This document shows, one piece after another, positions 6,986 to 16,445 of a stretch of DNA of 64,000 nt. This DNA comes from Xanthobacter dioxanivorans (GTDB lineage: Bacteria > Pseudomonadota > Alphaproteobacteria > Rhizobiales > Xanthobacteraceae). The DNA lies in contig NZ_CP063362.1 of NCBI RefSeq assembly GCF_016807805.1, forward strand, positions 3,204,501 to 3,268,500, read 5' to 3'. The notes beneath the pieces were generated by a model, which saw only the letters and a program-made list of their open reading frames with translations, did not search any database and was not told the DNA's origin. The translations under genes were made by a program, and so were the position numbers. Each line of letters begins with the position of its first letter. Positions within the stretch are counted from its first letter, which is position 1.

Positions 6986-8456
6986 GCGCCCCCTCCAGAG
7001 TGGTGACGGAGGCGATGAACGCCGCCTCGTCTTCGAGGCATCTCAGATCCAGCACGAGGGCCTGCGCGTCAATGCGTCCGATGATGGGAACAGGGAGCCG
7101 GCGCAGCGAATCGGCGAGGCGGGAGAGGGCGCCGCCGCTGCCGTCGCGGGCACGGATGGCGAGGCCCACCCCTTCCAGGGTCTCGAGCGGCAGGGCGCCG
7201 GAGCCGATCTGGCTGCGGCAGGGCTCAGGCGCCACGGTAAAATCAGGTCCGAGCACCCGCGCCAGCACCGGCCCGAGCCGTCCCGCCTGGGCCGACATGT
7301 CGGCTGACGTCCGGGTGAGGAAGCGCAGTGTCGGCAGGTGTCGTGTCAGGCTGTCGGGATCGCGGTAGAGGCGCAGTGTCGCCTCAATGGCGGCGAGGCG
7401 CACCTTGTCCACGCGCAGCGCCCGCTTCATGGGGTTGCGGTTCACCTTCGCCACCAGGTCCCGCCGGCCGACGATGAAGCCGGCCTGCGGGCCGCCCAGG
7501 AGCTTGTCGCCGGAGAAGGTCACCAGGTCCGCTCCCTCGGCCACCGCCTCGCGCACGGTGGGCTCGTGGACGAGGCCGTAGCGGGAGAGGTCGGCCAGGG
7601 TGCCGGAGCCGAGGTCGTTGACCAGGGGCACGCCCTGGGCATGGGCGATCTCGGCGAGGTCGCGGGGCGCCACCTCGGCGGTGAAGCCTTCCACCCGGTA
7701 GTTGGAGGTGTGCACCTTCAGGATCAGGCCGGTCTCGGGCCGGATCGCCTCGCGGTAGTCGCGGGGGTGGGTGCGGTTGGTGGTGCCCACCTCGGCCAGC
7801 TCGGCCCCGGCACGGCGCATGATTTCCGGCATGCGGAAGGCGCCGCCGATCTCGATCAGCTCGCCGCGCGAGACGATGGCCGGCTTGCCCAGCGCCAGGG
7901 TGTTGAGCACCAGCAGCACGGCGGCGGCATTGTTGTTGACGAGGGTGGCGTCCTCCGCCCCGGTGAGCTCGCAGATCAGGTCGCGCACGTGGTCGTCGCG
8001 CTCGCCGCGCCGCCCGCCGTCGAGGTCATATTCCAGGGCTACCGCGCTGCGCATGGCGCGGGTGGCGGCCGCCACCGCCGCCTCGGCGAAGACGGCGCGG
8101 CCGAGATTGGTGTGCAGCACCGTGCCGGTGAGGTTGAACACCGGCTTGAGACTCGGTGCGGCCGCCGCATCGAGCCGGGCGAGGGCCGCCGCGGCGATCT
8201 CGCCGGGCGCCGCCGGGCCGCCGGCGCCGGCCCGCAGGGCGGCGCGGCGCTCGTCGAGGGCGGCGCGCACGGCGGCGGTGGTCGACTGGCGGCCGTGGCG
8301 CGCGACGGCGGCAAGGCCGGCCTCCTCCTTCAGCACCGCGTCCACGGAGGGCAGGTGGCGCAACGGTGACGGGGCGCCGGCCGCGCTCCCGGGGGCCACG
8401 GGGGAGGAGAGATCAGGGGAGGGCGGCTCGGCGCGGGACACGGCGGGGGAGGACAT
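6972..8456 (-). CDS. selA: L-seryl-tRNA(Sec) selenium transferase SelA
   Basis: SelA is a pyridoxal-phosphate enzyme that converts Ser-tRNA-Sec to Sec-tRNA-Sec using selenophosphate. The 494-residue protein has the family landmarks: LTGTVLHTNLGRA, TLVNNNAAAVLLVLNTLA, SRGELIEIGGAFRMPEI, VNDLGSGTL and the PLP lysine in TFSGDKLLGGPQAG. The N-terminus (about 35 residues, Ser/Pro/Ala-rich) is longer than usual. The chosen ATG is 11 bases after the fdhE stop. It overlaps the next gene by 14 bases and so belongs to the fdo-sel operon. The frame is open farther upstream inside fdhE, which I do not take as part of selA. Confidence 0.95.
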   Translation of the reverse strand: MSSPAVSRAEPPSPDLSSPVAPGSAAGAPSPLRHLPSVDAVLKEEAGLAAVARHGRQSTTAAVRAALDERRAALRAGAGGPAAPGEIAAAALARLDAAAAPSLKPVFNLTGTVLHTNLGRAVFAEAAVAAATRAMRSAVALEYDLDGGRRGERDDHVRDLICELTGAEDATLVNNNAAAVLLVLNTLALGKPAIVSRGELIEIGGAFRMPEIMRRAGAELAEVGTTNRTHPRDYREAIRPETGLILKVHTSNYRVEGFTAEVAPRDLAEIAHAQGVPLVNDLGSGTLADLSRYGLVHEPTVREAVAEGADLVTFSGDKLLGGPQAGFIVGRRDLVAKVNRNPMKRALRVDKVRLAAIEATLRLYRDPDSLTRHLPTLRFLTRTSADMSAQAGRLGPVLARVLGPDFTVAPEPCRSQIGSGALPLETLEGVGLAIRARDGSGGALSRLADSLRRLPVPIIGRIDAQALVLDLRCLEDEAAFIASVTTLEGAHELA

Positions 8457-8467
8457 GCCATGCCTCC

Positions 8468-9397
8468 TCAATAGCCGAGCAGGAACGGGTTGAAGGCGGA
8501 CCGGCGGTAGGGGCCCTCCTTCTGCTTGAGGTCGAGGCCGAGGCTCGCCACGTCGTCGGCGACCGGGTCGAGGCCGCCGTCCTGCGCCAAATAGAGCACC
8601 TTGGCGTAGGAATGGCAGGCGTCGCAGGTCTCCGCCTTCACCGAACCGTTGCCACCCTCCATCTCCTGGTAGCCGATGCCGCCGGTGGAGCCGCAGGCGG
8701 TGCAGCGCACCCGCACGAAGTTCCACAGGGTGTTGCACAGGGAGCAGGCGCAGTAGCGCGCGCCGTGGGCGCCCGCCCAGTCGACCACGAGGCTCGCCAC
8801 CGGCGGGCCGCCGCAGGTGGGGCACACGCCATCGCCGACCGGAACGAGGCTGGCCGCGTCGAGGCTCGCCGCCAACCGGGTGAAATGCACCTGGAGCGCC
8901 GCCGAGACGTAGAGATGCTCGGCGAGGGCTTCCATGGGGATCGAATCGGCCAGCACATTGCGCACCATCTCGCCGCGCGCCACGTCGGAGGCCGCGCGCA
9001 GCCGCTCCAGCGCCGCCGCTGCCTGGGCCGGCTTGTCCATGGCGGCGGCCTCGGACAGCAGCCGCTCGAACACCGCGTCGAAGGCCGCATCCGCGGTGAA
9101 GCGGGCGCGATCCAGCGGCGGCATGTGGTGGGTGTGGGCACGCTCAAGCGTCGGCGCGTCCGGCGGCTCCGGCTGGGGAGCGGCACCGGCCGCGCGCTGC
9201 TGCGCGGTGCAGACATGGCCGAGGAAGGCGAGGTAGGGGCCGAGCGGGTTGCCGGCGGCCAGATGCCGGAAGCGGGCGGCCCGCCGTTCGAACAGGGTGG
9301 TCGGGTCTGGCAGGTGTGCGAAGGCCGGGGCGGTCACCCCCTCCAGCACGGACGGATCCGGGATTGCGGCCCCCGGAGGGCCGGACAGACGCGACAT
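8468..9397 (-). CDS. fdhE: Formate dehydrogenase accessory protein FdhE
   Basis: FdhE is a cytoplasmic rubredoxin-like protein needed for activity of respiratory formate dehydrogenases. The 309-residue length matches the E. coli protein. Four metal-binding Cys pairs are visible in the C-terminal half (CPTCGG, CSLCN, CTACG, CDACH), and the protein ends in FNPFLLGY. The ATG at 9397 is chosen because GAGGTGG lies just upstream; a GTG at 9424 would add nine residues. It lies between the formate dehydrogenase structural genes and selA in the same operon. Confidence 0.94.
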   Translation of the reverse strand: MSRLSGPPGAAIPDPSVLEGVTAPAFAHLPDPTTLFERRAARFRHLAAGNPLGPYLAFLGHVCTAQQRAAGAAPQPEPPDAPTLERAHTHHMPPLDRARFTADAAFDAVFERLLSEAAAMDKPAQAAAALERLRAASDVARGEMVRNVLADSIPMEALAEHLYVSAALQVHFTRLAASLDAASLVPVGDGVCPTCGGPPVASLVVDWAGAHGARYCACSLCNTLWNFVRVRCTACGSTGGIGYQEMEGGNGSVKAETCDACHSYAKVLYLAQDGGLDPVADDVASLGLDLKQKEGPYRRSAFNPFLLGY

Positions 9398-9479
9398 GGC
9401 CACCTCACGAACCTCACGGGTCACGTGCTACCCGAGCCGGCTCCCCTTGGGGCGCCGGACTCGAACTATATAAGGCCGA

Positions 9480-10178
9480 TCACTCGGCGAGAGTACCCCG
9501 CGTACCCGATTTACGCGAGGAGACGAGCTCGCGGAACCACTTGCGGTGGTGCCGCCAGGCCCAGCCGCCGGTCACCTGGCCGCGGGTCATGGCGCCGATG
9601 GTGCCCTTGACCCAGATGGCGGCATAGACGTGCACGATCCACACGCAGATGATCGCCACCGCCGCCACCGCATGCACCAGGAGCGCGACGCGCTGCTGCT
9701 CGATGCTGGTGAAGGTGGAGAAATAGGCGTTCCAGATCACCACGCCGGAGGCGATCAGCACGACGATGAGGAAGCTCATGCCCCAGAAGACCAGCTTCTG
9801 GCCGGCATTGTACTTGCCGAGCTCGGGCAGCTTCTCCTCGTGGCCGGCGATCACGTCGCGCAGGCGGCGCATCCAGGTGCCGTCCTCGCTCTTCCACAGG
9901 TTCGCCTTCCAGAAGCGCAGGAACATGCCGAAGAACGAGAAGAACAGCACCACGCCGATCCAGGGATGGATGGTGCGCGTCATCTGCCCGCCACCGAACA
10001 GGCCGGTGAGGAAGAACAGGCTCGGATGGAACAGGGCGAGGCCCGAGATGGCCAAGAGGATCAGGCTGATGGCCGTGATCCAGTGGTTGATCCGGGCGCC
10101 GACCGTGTAGCGGTCCACCTGCACCGGGCGACCCGGATGGACCGCGTCGCCCGTCTCGACGTCATAGGGCGCGCTCAT
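9480..10178 (-). CDS. fdoI: Formate dehydrogenase, cytochrome b556 (gamma) subunit
   Basis: The 232-residue membrane subunit of the respiratory formate dehydrogenase, which binds haem b and passes electrons to quinone. Four transmembrane segments are visible ([67 protein letters not shown]). Likely haem His residues occur in RINHWI, TIHPWIG, LLVHAVA and VHVYA. Its ATG overlaps the fdoH stop as ATGA. It is separated from fdhE by an 82-base gap in the same direction. The assignment is firm; fdnI and fdoI cannot be told apart by sequence alone. Confidence 0.94.
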   Translation of the reverse strand: MSAPYDVETGDAVHPGRPVQVDRYTVGARINHWITAISLILLAISGLALFHPSLFFLTGLFGGGQMTRTIHPWIGVVLFFSFFGMFLRFWKANLWKSEDGTWMRRLRDVIAGHEEKLPELGKYNAGQKLVFWGMSFLIVVLIASGVVIWNAYFSTFTSIEQQRVALLVHAVAAVAIICVWIVHVYAAIWVKGTIGAMTRGQVTGGWAWRHHRKWFRELVSSRKSGTRGTLAE

Positions 10179-11119
10179 GAACGGCCTCCCTGCTGCGTCA
10201 GCTTCTCGGCGTTGGCCTCGTCCTCGGGCGTCACCTTGTTGGCGCCGTTGACGAGATAGTGGAGCGCCCCGGCGATGGCGGCAAAGCCCATGACGCCGAG
10301 ACCCACATATTTGGTCACGCCCTTCCACACCTCGACGATGGGGCTGATGCGCGGATTGTCCGGCAGGCCCGCATAGATCGAGGGCTGGTCGGCGTGCTGC
10401 AGCACATACATCACATGGGTGCCGCCCACGCCCGGCGGATCATAGAGGCCTGCATTCTGGTAGCCGCGCGACTTCAGGTCCTTGATGCGCCCCTCGGCCC
10501 ATTCCTTCATCTGCGTCTTGGTGCCGAACACGATGGCCTGGGTGGGGCACGCCTTCTGGCAGGCCGGGCCCTGGCCCACCGCCACGCGGTCGGAGCACAG
10601 GGTGCACTTGTACGCCTTGTGGTCCACCTGCGAGATGCGCGGAATGTTGAAGGGGCAGCCCTTCACGCAGTAGCCGCAGCCGATGCACTTGTCGTGGTCG
10701 AAATCCACGATGCCGTTGGAATACTGCACGATGGCGCCGGGCGCCGGGCAGGCCTTCAGGCAGCCCGGATCGGCGCAATGCATGCAGCCGTCCTTGCGGA
10801 TGAGCCATTCGAGATTGTCGGTCTCGGGGTTCACCCACTCGGTGAAGCGCATCAGCGTGAACGACGCCGGGGTCAGGTCCGGCGGGTTGGTGTAGGTGCC
10901 GTTGAAGGTGCCGATCTCCTCGTGGAGCTCGTTCCATTCGAGGCACGCCGCCTGGCAGGCCTTGCAGCCGATGCACTTGGACACATCGATCAGCTTGGCC
11001 ACCGGCTCCTTGAACTCCACCGGCACCTTCAGCGAGGACGCCGAGCGCCGGATGAGGTCCGCGTCGCCGAACTTCGGCGCGACCGGGGCGGTGGTGGGGT
11101 TCGGGATCGGAGGAAACAT
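10175..11119 (-). CDS. fdoH: Formate dehydrogenase, iron-sulfur (beta) subunit
   Basis: The 314-residue electron-transfer subunit holding four [4Fe-4S] clusters. The Cys groups are in order: [35 protein letters not shown] and CTLCSD with CQKACP. A single C-terminal transmembrane helix (about 275-295, [19 protein letters not shown]) anchors it, as in E. coli FdnH/FdoH, where the bulk of the subunit faces the periplasm. It lacks its own signal peptide and would be carried across with FdoG by the Tat system. It starts 14 bases after the fdoG stop and overlaps fdoI by four bases. Confidence 0.95.
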   Translation of the reverse strand: MFPPIPNPTTAPVAPKFGDADLIRRSASSLKVPVEFKEPVAKLIDVSKCIGCKACQAACLEWNELHEEIGTFNGTYTNPPDLTPASFTLMRFTEWVNPETDNLEWLIRKDGCMHCADPGCLKACPAPGAIVQYSNGIVDFDHDKCIGCGYCVKGCPFNIPRISQVDHKAYKCTLCSDRVAVGQGPACQKACPTQAIVFGTKTQMKEWAEGRIKDLKSRGYQNAGLYDPPGVGGTHVMYVLQHADQPSIYAGLPDNPRISPIVEVWKGVTKYVGLGVMGFAAIAGALHYLVNGANKVTPEDEANAEKLTQQGGRS

Positions 11120-11133
11120 GATGCTCTCCTTAC

Positions 11134-14100
11134 CTATGCCACCGGCCCGGTTGAGGGCTCGATATTGACCAGGAACGCCTTGAATTCCGGCGTTTCGATG
11201 TTGGCGTCACCCACGAACGGGGTGAGCACGTTGGCCGGGAAGCCCTTCTTGGCCGCGCCGACGAAGCCCCAATGGATGGGGATGCCGACGATGTGGACGA
11301 GCTTGCCGTCCACCGTCAGCGGACGGATGCGCTTGGTCACGTAGGCCTTGGCGAAGACCGAGCCGCGCTTCGACCACACCCGCACCCAGCCGGCATTCGC
11401 AATCGACTTCTCCTTGGCCAGCTCCTCGGAGATCTCCACGAAGAATTCGGGCTGGAGCACCGCGTTCACGTGGTTGTTCTTGGTCCAGTAGTGAAAGTGC
11501 TCGGTCAGGCGATAGGAGGTCGCCGCGTAGGGGAACTCCTTGGACGCCGGCTCGGCGAACTGGGCGAAGTCGTCCTTGAACACGCGCGCCACCGGATTGC
11601 CCCGGATCTTCGGGGCGACGAGGTTGGCGACCGGGCTCTCGAACGGCTCGTAGTGCACCGGGAACGGGCCTTCCCGCATCATGCCCCGGGCGAACAGGCG
11701 CGAGACGCCTTCCGGGTTCATGATGAAGGGGCCCACGTCCTGCGGCTTGGCGGTGGGGGCGATGTCGGGCACGTCGTAGCCCGTCCACTTGGACCCGTCC
11801 CATTCCAGAAGCTTGCGCGTGGGGTCCCACGGCTTGCCGTTGATGTCGCAGGAAGCGCGGTTGTAGAGGATGCGGCGGTTCGCCGGCCAGGCGAACGACC
11901 ACTTCAGATAGGCGCCGGTGTTGTCCGGATCGGAATTGTCCCGGCGCGCCATCATGTTGCCGGCCTCCGTGTAGGAGCCGGAATAGATCCAGTTGCCACA
12001 GGCGGTCGAGCCGTCGTCGCGCAGGACGCCGAAGGTCGCCACCTGCTTGCCGGCCTCGAGCACCTTCTTGGTGGGGTCGCTCGGGTCCAGCACGTCCGAG
12101 ATCACGTAGCCATTGAGCTCCTTGGTGAGCTCGACCGGGGTGGGCTCGTGCGCGTCCTTGTAGGTCCAGGTGAGGTTGAGGATCGGATCGGGGAAGGCGC
12201 CGCCTTCCTTCCGGTACAGATCCTTCAGCCGCAGGTGGATGCCGGCCATGATCGCCACGTCGGTCTTCGCCTCCCCCGGAGGCGAGCCGGCCGGCCAGTG
12301 CCACTGGAGCCACCGCCCGGAATTGACGAGGGAGCCCTCGTCCTCCGCGAAGCAGGTGGTGGGCAGCTGGATCACCTCGGTCTGGATCTTCGCGGGGTCA
12401 GCGGGATTGTAGACGCCGTGATTCTCCCAGAAGCGGGCGGTTTCGGTCTGGAGCGGATCCATGACCACCAGCAGCTTGAGCTTCGACAGCGCGTCGGCGA
12501 GCTTGGCCTTGTTGGGGAACGCCTGCAGGGGGTTGAAGCCCTGGCAGATATAGACGTTCATCTTGCCCTGCTTCATCAGCTCGAAGGCGCGCAGGATGTC
12601 GTAGGCCGGCACGTCGAGTTTCGGCAGGTAGTCGAACGCCCAGTTGTTGTCGGCGGTCGCGGAAGCGCCCCACATGGCCTTCTGGAAACTGACCATGAAC
12701 TTCTTGTAGTTCTGCCAGTAGCTCATCTGGTTCGGCCGCAGCGGCTTGAACCCGCGGGTCGACATGTAGGCGTTGAAGTCGGGCTCGCGCTCCGTCGGCA
12801 GGGTGAGGTAGCCGGGGATCATGTTGGACATGAGCCCGACGTCGGTCAGCCCCTGGATGTTGGAGTGCCCGCGCAACGCATTCATGCCGCCGCCGCGCAC
12901 GCCGATATTGCCCAGGATGAGCTGGAGCATCGCCATGGTACGGATGTTCTGCGACCCCTTGGAATGCTGGGTCCAGCCCAGCGCATACATGGAGGTCATC
13001 GTCTTCGTGGGCGACGCGCATTCCGCGATCATCGACGCCACCTTCAGGAACTTGTCCTTGGGCGTGCCGGTGATGCGCTCGACGAGGTCCGGCGTGTACA
13101 GGGCGACGTGCTGCTTCAGCAGGTTCCACACGCAGCGCGGATTCTGCAGCGTCTCGTCCACCACCGCGAAGCCGTCGGGACCGATCTCGTAGTCCCAGGT
13201 GGAGCGGTTGTAGTCGCGCTTCTCCTCGTCATAGCCGGTGAAGAGGCCGTCCTGATAGGCAAAGCCCTCCTTCACGACATAGGTCGCGTTGGTGAAGGCC
13301 TTCACATAATCCCACTGCACCTTGTCGTTGGCGATGCAATAGTTGATGACGCCGTTCAGGAAGGCGATGTCCGAGCCCTGCCGGATCGGCGCGTAATAGT
13401 CCGCCACCGCGGCCGAGCGCGTGAAGCGCGGGTCCACGACGATGAGCTTGGCGCCCCGGTTGGCTTTCGCCTCCGTCACCCATTTAAATCCGCACGGATG
13501 CGCCTCGGCGGCATTGCCGCCCATGATGATGACGAGGTCCGTGTTCCGGATGTCGGTCCACGAATTGGTCATCGCGCCACGGCCAAAAGTTGGGCCCAAA
13601 CTGGACACCGTGGGGCCGTGTCAAACCCGCGCCTGGTTGTCGAACACCAGCATGCCGGTGCTGCGCACGACCTTGTACGTGCACCAGGCGGTTTCGTTGG
13701 TCGTCGCCGAGGCGGCGAGGAAGCCGGTGGTCACCCACCGGTTCACGGTCACGCCGTCCTTGTTCTTGGCGATGAAGTTCGCGTCGCGGTCGTCCTTCAT
13801 GGCGCGGGCGATCTTGTCGAGCGCCTCGTTCCAGGAAATCTTCTCGAAGCTGTCGGATCCCGCGCGCCGGATCATGGGGGAGGTGAGGCGCGACGCGGAC
13901 TTGACGATGTCGAGGAGGGCCGCGCCCTTCGGGCAGAGCGTGCCGCGATTGGTGGGGTGGTCGGTGTCACCCTCGATATGGGTGATCTGCGCCTTCTCGC
14001 CCTTGGCGAGGTTCCCCTTGGCAAAGATGAGGATGCCGCAGGCCACCGAGCAATAGGTGCAGGTGTTGCGGACTTCCGTGGTGTTGACGAGGCGGAATGG

Positions 14101-14220
14101 CTTGATGGTGGAGGCGTAGGCCTCCTCGATGGCACCGAAGCCCATCGCTCCAAGCGTCGTGCCCGCCACGCCCGCGCCCGCCGTTCTCAGGAACTGGCGC
14201 CGCGTGAGCTCCATATTCAT
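11134..14220 (-). CDS. fdoG: Formate dehydrogenase major (alpha) subunit, selenoprotein
   Basis: The catalytic molybdopterin subunit oxidises formate to CO2 in the periplasm. The protein is 1028 residues when the UGA at 13623-13621 is read as selenocysteine 200 in the context NQARV-Sec-HGPT, the same context as E. coli FdnG/FdoG. The N-terminus is a Tat signal ([12 protein letters not shown]). The [4Fe-4S] ligands are C54, C57, C61 and C96 ([15 protein letters not shown]). A conventional gene caller would split it into two frames at the UGA. ATG 14220 is chosen (a second ATG is two codons on) because GGAGG lies 10 bases upstream. A Cys-free, UGA-dependent active site makes the enzyme dependent on the sel genes downstream. 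Confidence 0.96.
13578..13620 (-). promoter_or_regulatory. SECIS element of fdoG
   Basis: Directly 3' of the UGA the mRNA can form a 7-bp stem CACGGCC / GGCCGUG (13620-13614 with 13584-13578) enclosing a smaller stem-loop with a GUUUGGG segment. Position and size match the bacterial SECIS that SelB reads. The exact apical loop differs from that of E. coli, so the inner fold is inferred. Confidence 0.75.
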
Positions 14221-14657
14221 CGAAGGAAGCCTCCGACTGCTTATGCCCCGACCGGGGACCATTGCGGGTGGTCGTCCAAGTGCCGCCCGATGCCGGATTT
14301 CCGGCCTTGATTGACGGTATTTTGGAACTGGAATGATGTCAATTTACGTAAGAGCAGGCGAGCGTGCATTTAGGACATTTGTCCGTGACGCCCGTGCTGC
14401 ATTGCAGTGTAGCGCAGTGCGCTGCAGGCAATTTTCCACCGTGGCATGCGACTTTCGTCTAATGCCGCATGTGTGTCCTGCAAACGCGGCGGTTGTTCAC
14501 GCAATTGAGCGTTGACCGGTGTGTGGCCGTGTCACAGATTGCGCGGGTGCAGACACGCCAGGCGCCCGAGGATCGGGGCATAAAGCTGAACTCATCTTTC
14601 CCCACGAAAGATCACGCGGTGCCCGGTTGTTCCGGCGCGCGCCTTCGGCCTGCGCGC
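14221..14657. promoter_or_regulatory. Divergent intergenic region between fdoG and the TlpA-like gene
   Basis: These 437 bases hold no convincing gene. On the minus strand, TTGACA (14342-14337), a 17-base spacer and TACCGT (14319-14314) form a plausible sigma-70-type promoter for the fdo-sel operon, about 94 bases before the ATG. A short palindrome GGACATTTGTCC lies at 14373-14384, and GCAGTG is repeated near 14404-14420; either could be an operator. No complete FNR box was found. Confidence 0.4.
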
Positions 14658-15242
14658 ATGCTCGGCGCGGGTGTGGTGCTTCCTCTCCTCCTGTCCCTGG
14701 GGTTGCCCGGCGTGGCGGCCGCCGATCCGGAGCGGCAGGCGCCGCGTCCGCTCCAGGCGGTGGAGGGCGCCCCGCCGGCGCCCCGGCTGCAGCTCGCGGC
14801 CCTCGACGGGACCCCCTTCGACCTCGCCGCGGCGCCCGGCGTGACGGTCGTTCATTTCTTCGCCACCTGGTGCGAGCCCTGCCGCAGCGAGCTGCCGGCG
14901 CTCGCGCGCTTCGCCGCCCGCGCCCCGCAGGTCGAGGTGGTGATGGTGGACGTGGCGGAGGTGGAGGCGCGCGTGCGCCGGTTCTTCGACAACCTGCCCG
15001 GCACCGGAGGGCTGCGGACGGACCGCATTCTCATGGATGTCGACCGGTCCGCCGCGCGCGCCTGGGGCGTGAGCCTGCTGCCGGCCACCTTCGTGGTGGC
15101 GCGGGGGCGCCTCGCATTGGCGCTGGAAGGGGAGGCGGCCTGGGACAGCCCCGAAACCGACAGCCGCATCATCGCCCTCTCCAAGCCGGCCGGCGGCGCG
15201 CCGCAGGCGCCCCCCAAAACAGGAAGCCAGGAGGAACTGTGA
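14658..15242 (+). CDS. TlpA-like secreted thioredoxin-fold protein
   Basis: A thioredoxin-fold protein of about 194 residues with the active site FFATWCEPCRSELP, typical of TlpA/ResA-type reductases that reduce disulfides in exported proteins. A hydrophobic N-terminal segment (MLGAGVVLPLLLSLGLPGVAAA) is a signal peptide, so it works in the periplasm. The cis-Pro region is GVSLLPATFVV. The ATG at 14658 gives a standard signal peptide; the frame is open back to 14469. The gene ends one base before the transglutaminase-like gene, and selD follows, so the three are probably one transcript. It could keep a partner's cysteine reduced, but the substrate is unknown. Confidence 0.8.
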   Translation: MLGAGVVLPLLLSLGLPGVAAADPERQAPRPLQAVEGAPPAPRLQLAALDGTPFDLAAAPGVTVVHFFATWCEPCRSELPALARFAARAPQVEVVMVDVAEVEARVRRFFDNLPGTGGLRTDRILMDVDRSAARAWGVSLLPATFVVARGRLALALEGEAAWDSPETDSRIIALSKPAGGAPQAPPKTGSQEEL

Positions 15243-15243
15243 C

Positions 15244-16343
15244 ATGACCACGAGACGAGACCTGCTCAAGGCCGGCGCCTTCGCGTCCGCCGCCGCCTTC
15301 CTGCCACGCGGGGCGTTCGCGCAGGAGGTCTTCGCCCCCACCGTGGGCAAGTGGCGCAGCTATCAGATCGTGACCACGGTGGAGATCCTGAAGCCCGCGG
15401 GCAAGGTGCAGGCCTGGCTGCCGGTGGCGTCCTTCTCCAATCCCGACTGGTTCAAGCCGGGGAGAACACCTGGACCACCAACGCCCGGTCGGCGCAGCTG
15501 GTGCGCGATGCCCATTCGGGCGCCGACATGCTGCATCTGGTCTGGGCGGACGGCGAGGCCGCGCCCAAGGTGGAGCTGACCAGCCGCGCCACCTCCCGCG
15601 ACTGGGCGGTGGACCTGTCGAAGCCCGGCAAGCCCGCCCCTTTGAGTGCGGAGGAGCGCGCGCGCAACACCGCCGCCACCGATCTCATCCCCACCGACGG
15701 CATCGTGAAGGCGACCTCGGACAAGATCGTCGCCGGCAAGGCGAGCGAGCTCGACAAGGTGGGCGCCATCTTCCAGTGGATCGTCGAGAACACCTATCGC
15801 AACCCGGCGACGCGCGGCTGCGGCATCGGCGATATCGCCGCGCTGCTGAAGAGTGGCGACCTCGGCGGCAAGTGCGCCGACCTCAACGCCCTGTTCGTGG
15901 GCCTGGTGCGGGCCCAGGGCATCGCGGCGCGCGACGTCTATGGCCTGCGCGTGGTGCCCTCGCGCTTCGGCTACAAGAGCCTCGGAGCCAATTCCGAGAT
16001 CGTCACCAAGGCGCAGCACTGCCGGGCCGAGGTGTTTCTCTCCGACTTCGGCTGGGTGCCCATGGATCCGGCGGACGTGCGCAAGGTGGTGCTGGAGGAG
16101 CCTCCGGGCAAGCTCGCCCTCGATGATCCCAAGGTGGTGGCCGCGCGCAAGGCGCTGTTCGGCGCGTGGGAGGGCAACTGGTTCGCCTACAACACGGCGC
16201 ACGACGTGGCCTTGCCGGGCTTCGCCGGCCCGCGCCTCGGCTTTCTCATGTATCCGCAGGCGGTGAGCGCGGGCGGCCTGCTGGACTGCCTGGATCCCGA
16301 CACTTTCAAATACGTCATCCGCGCCTCCGAAATCGCGGTGTGA
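15244..16343 (+). pseudogene. Transglutaminase-like domain protein with Tat signal, frameshifted
   Basis: A secreted protein of about 365 residues with a Tat signal (TTRRDLLKAGAFASAAAFLP) and a transglutaminase-like cysteine protease domain. The Cys is in GGKCADLNALFVGLVRAQGI, the His in KAQHCRAEVFL and the Asp in GWVPMDPADV. The frame changes near 15462: the reading NPDWFKPG-ENTWTTN requires one more G in the run before AGAACACC. Both sides are intact, so this is a one-base deletion or a sequencing error. It sits one base after the TlpA-like gene. Its role is unknown; related proteins are often annotated only by the domain. Confidence 0.82.
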
Positions 16344-16349
16344 CACTCC

Positions 16350-16423
16350 CTCGCCGGTCGGGGCGAAGCCCCCGTCAGCCATGTCGGGGCGTGGCAAGAC
16401 TGACGGGGGTAGCCCCCGGCGAG
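16350..16423. other. Three-part nested hairpin upstream of selD
   Basis: Three nested stems fill the 102-base gap before selD: outer CTCGCCGG (16350-16357) / CCGGCGAG (16416-16423), middle CCCCCGTCAG (16369-16378) / CTGACGGGGG (16400-16409), and inner GCCA / TGGC at 16378-16381 and 16392-16395. There is no T tract, so it is not a classical terminator. It may be a regulatory structure, a transcript-stabilising hairpin or a mobile palindrome. Confidence 0.6.
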
Positions 16424-16445
16424 ACCAAAACGGGATGTGATCCAT

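Noticed and set aside
9455..9485. A T-loop-like GTTCGAGTCC on the minus strand between fdhE and fdoI
   Set aside because: No acceptor stem, anticodon arm or D arm can be formed around it, so it is not a tRNA.
13609..13623. A nonsense mutation splitting fdoG
   Set aside because: The UGA lies in the conserved selenocysteine context NQARV-Sec-HGPT with a SECIS-like hairpin directly after it, and the full Sec machinery is adjacent.
14300..14345. A possible FNR box (TTGATTGACGG...) upstream of fdoG
   Set aside because: The second half-site is missing at the correct N4-N6 spacing; the TTGACA here fits a -35 element better.
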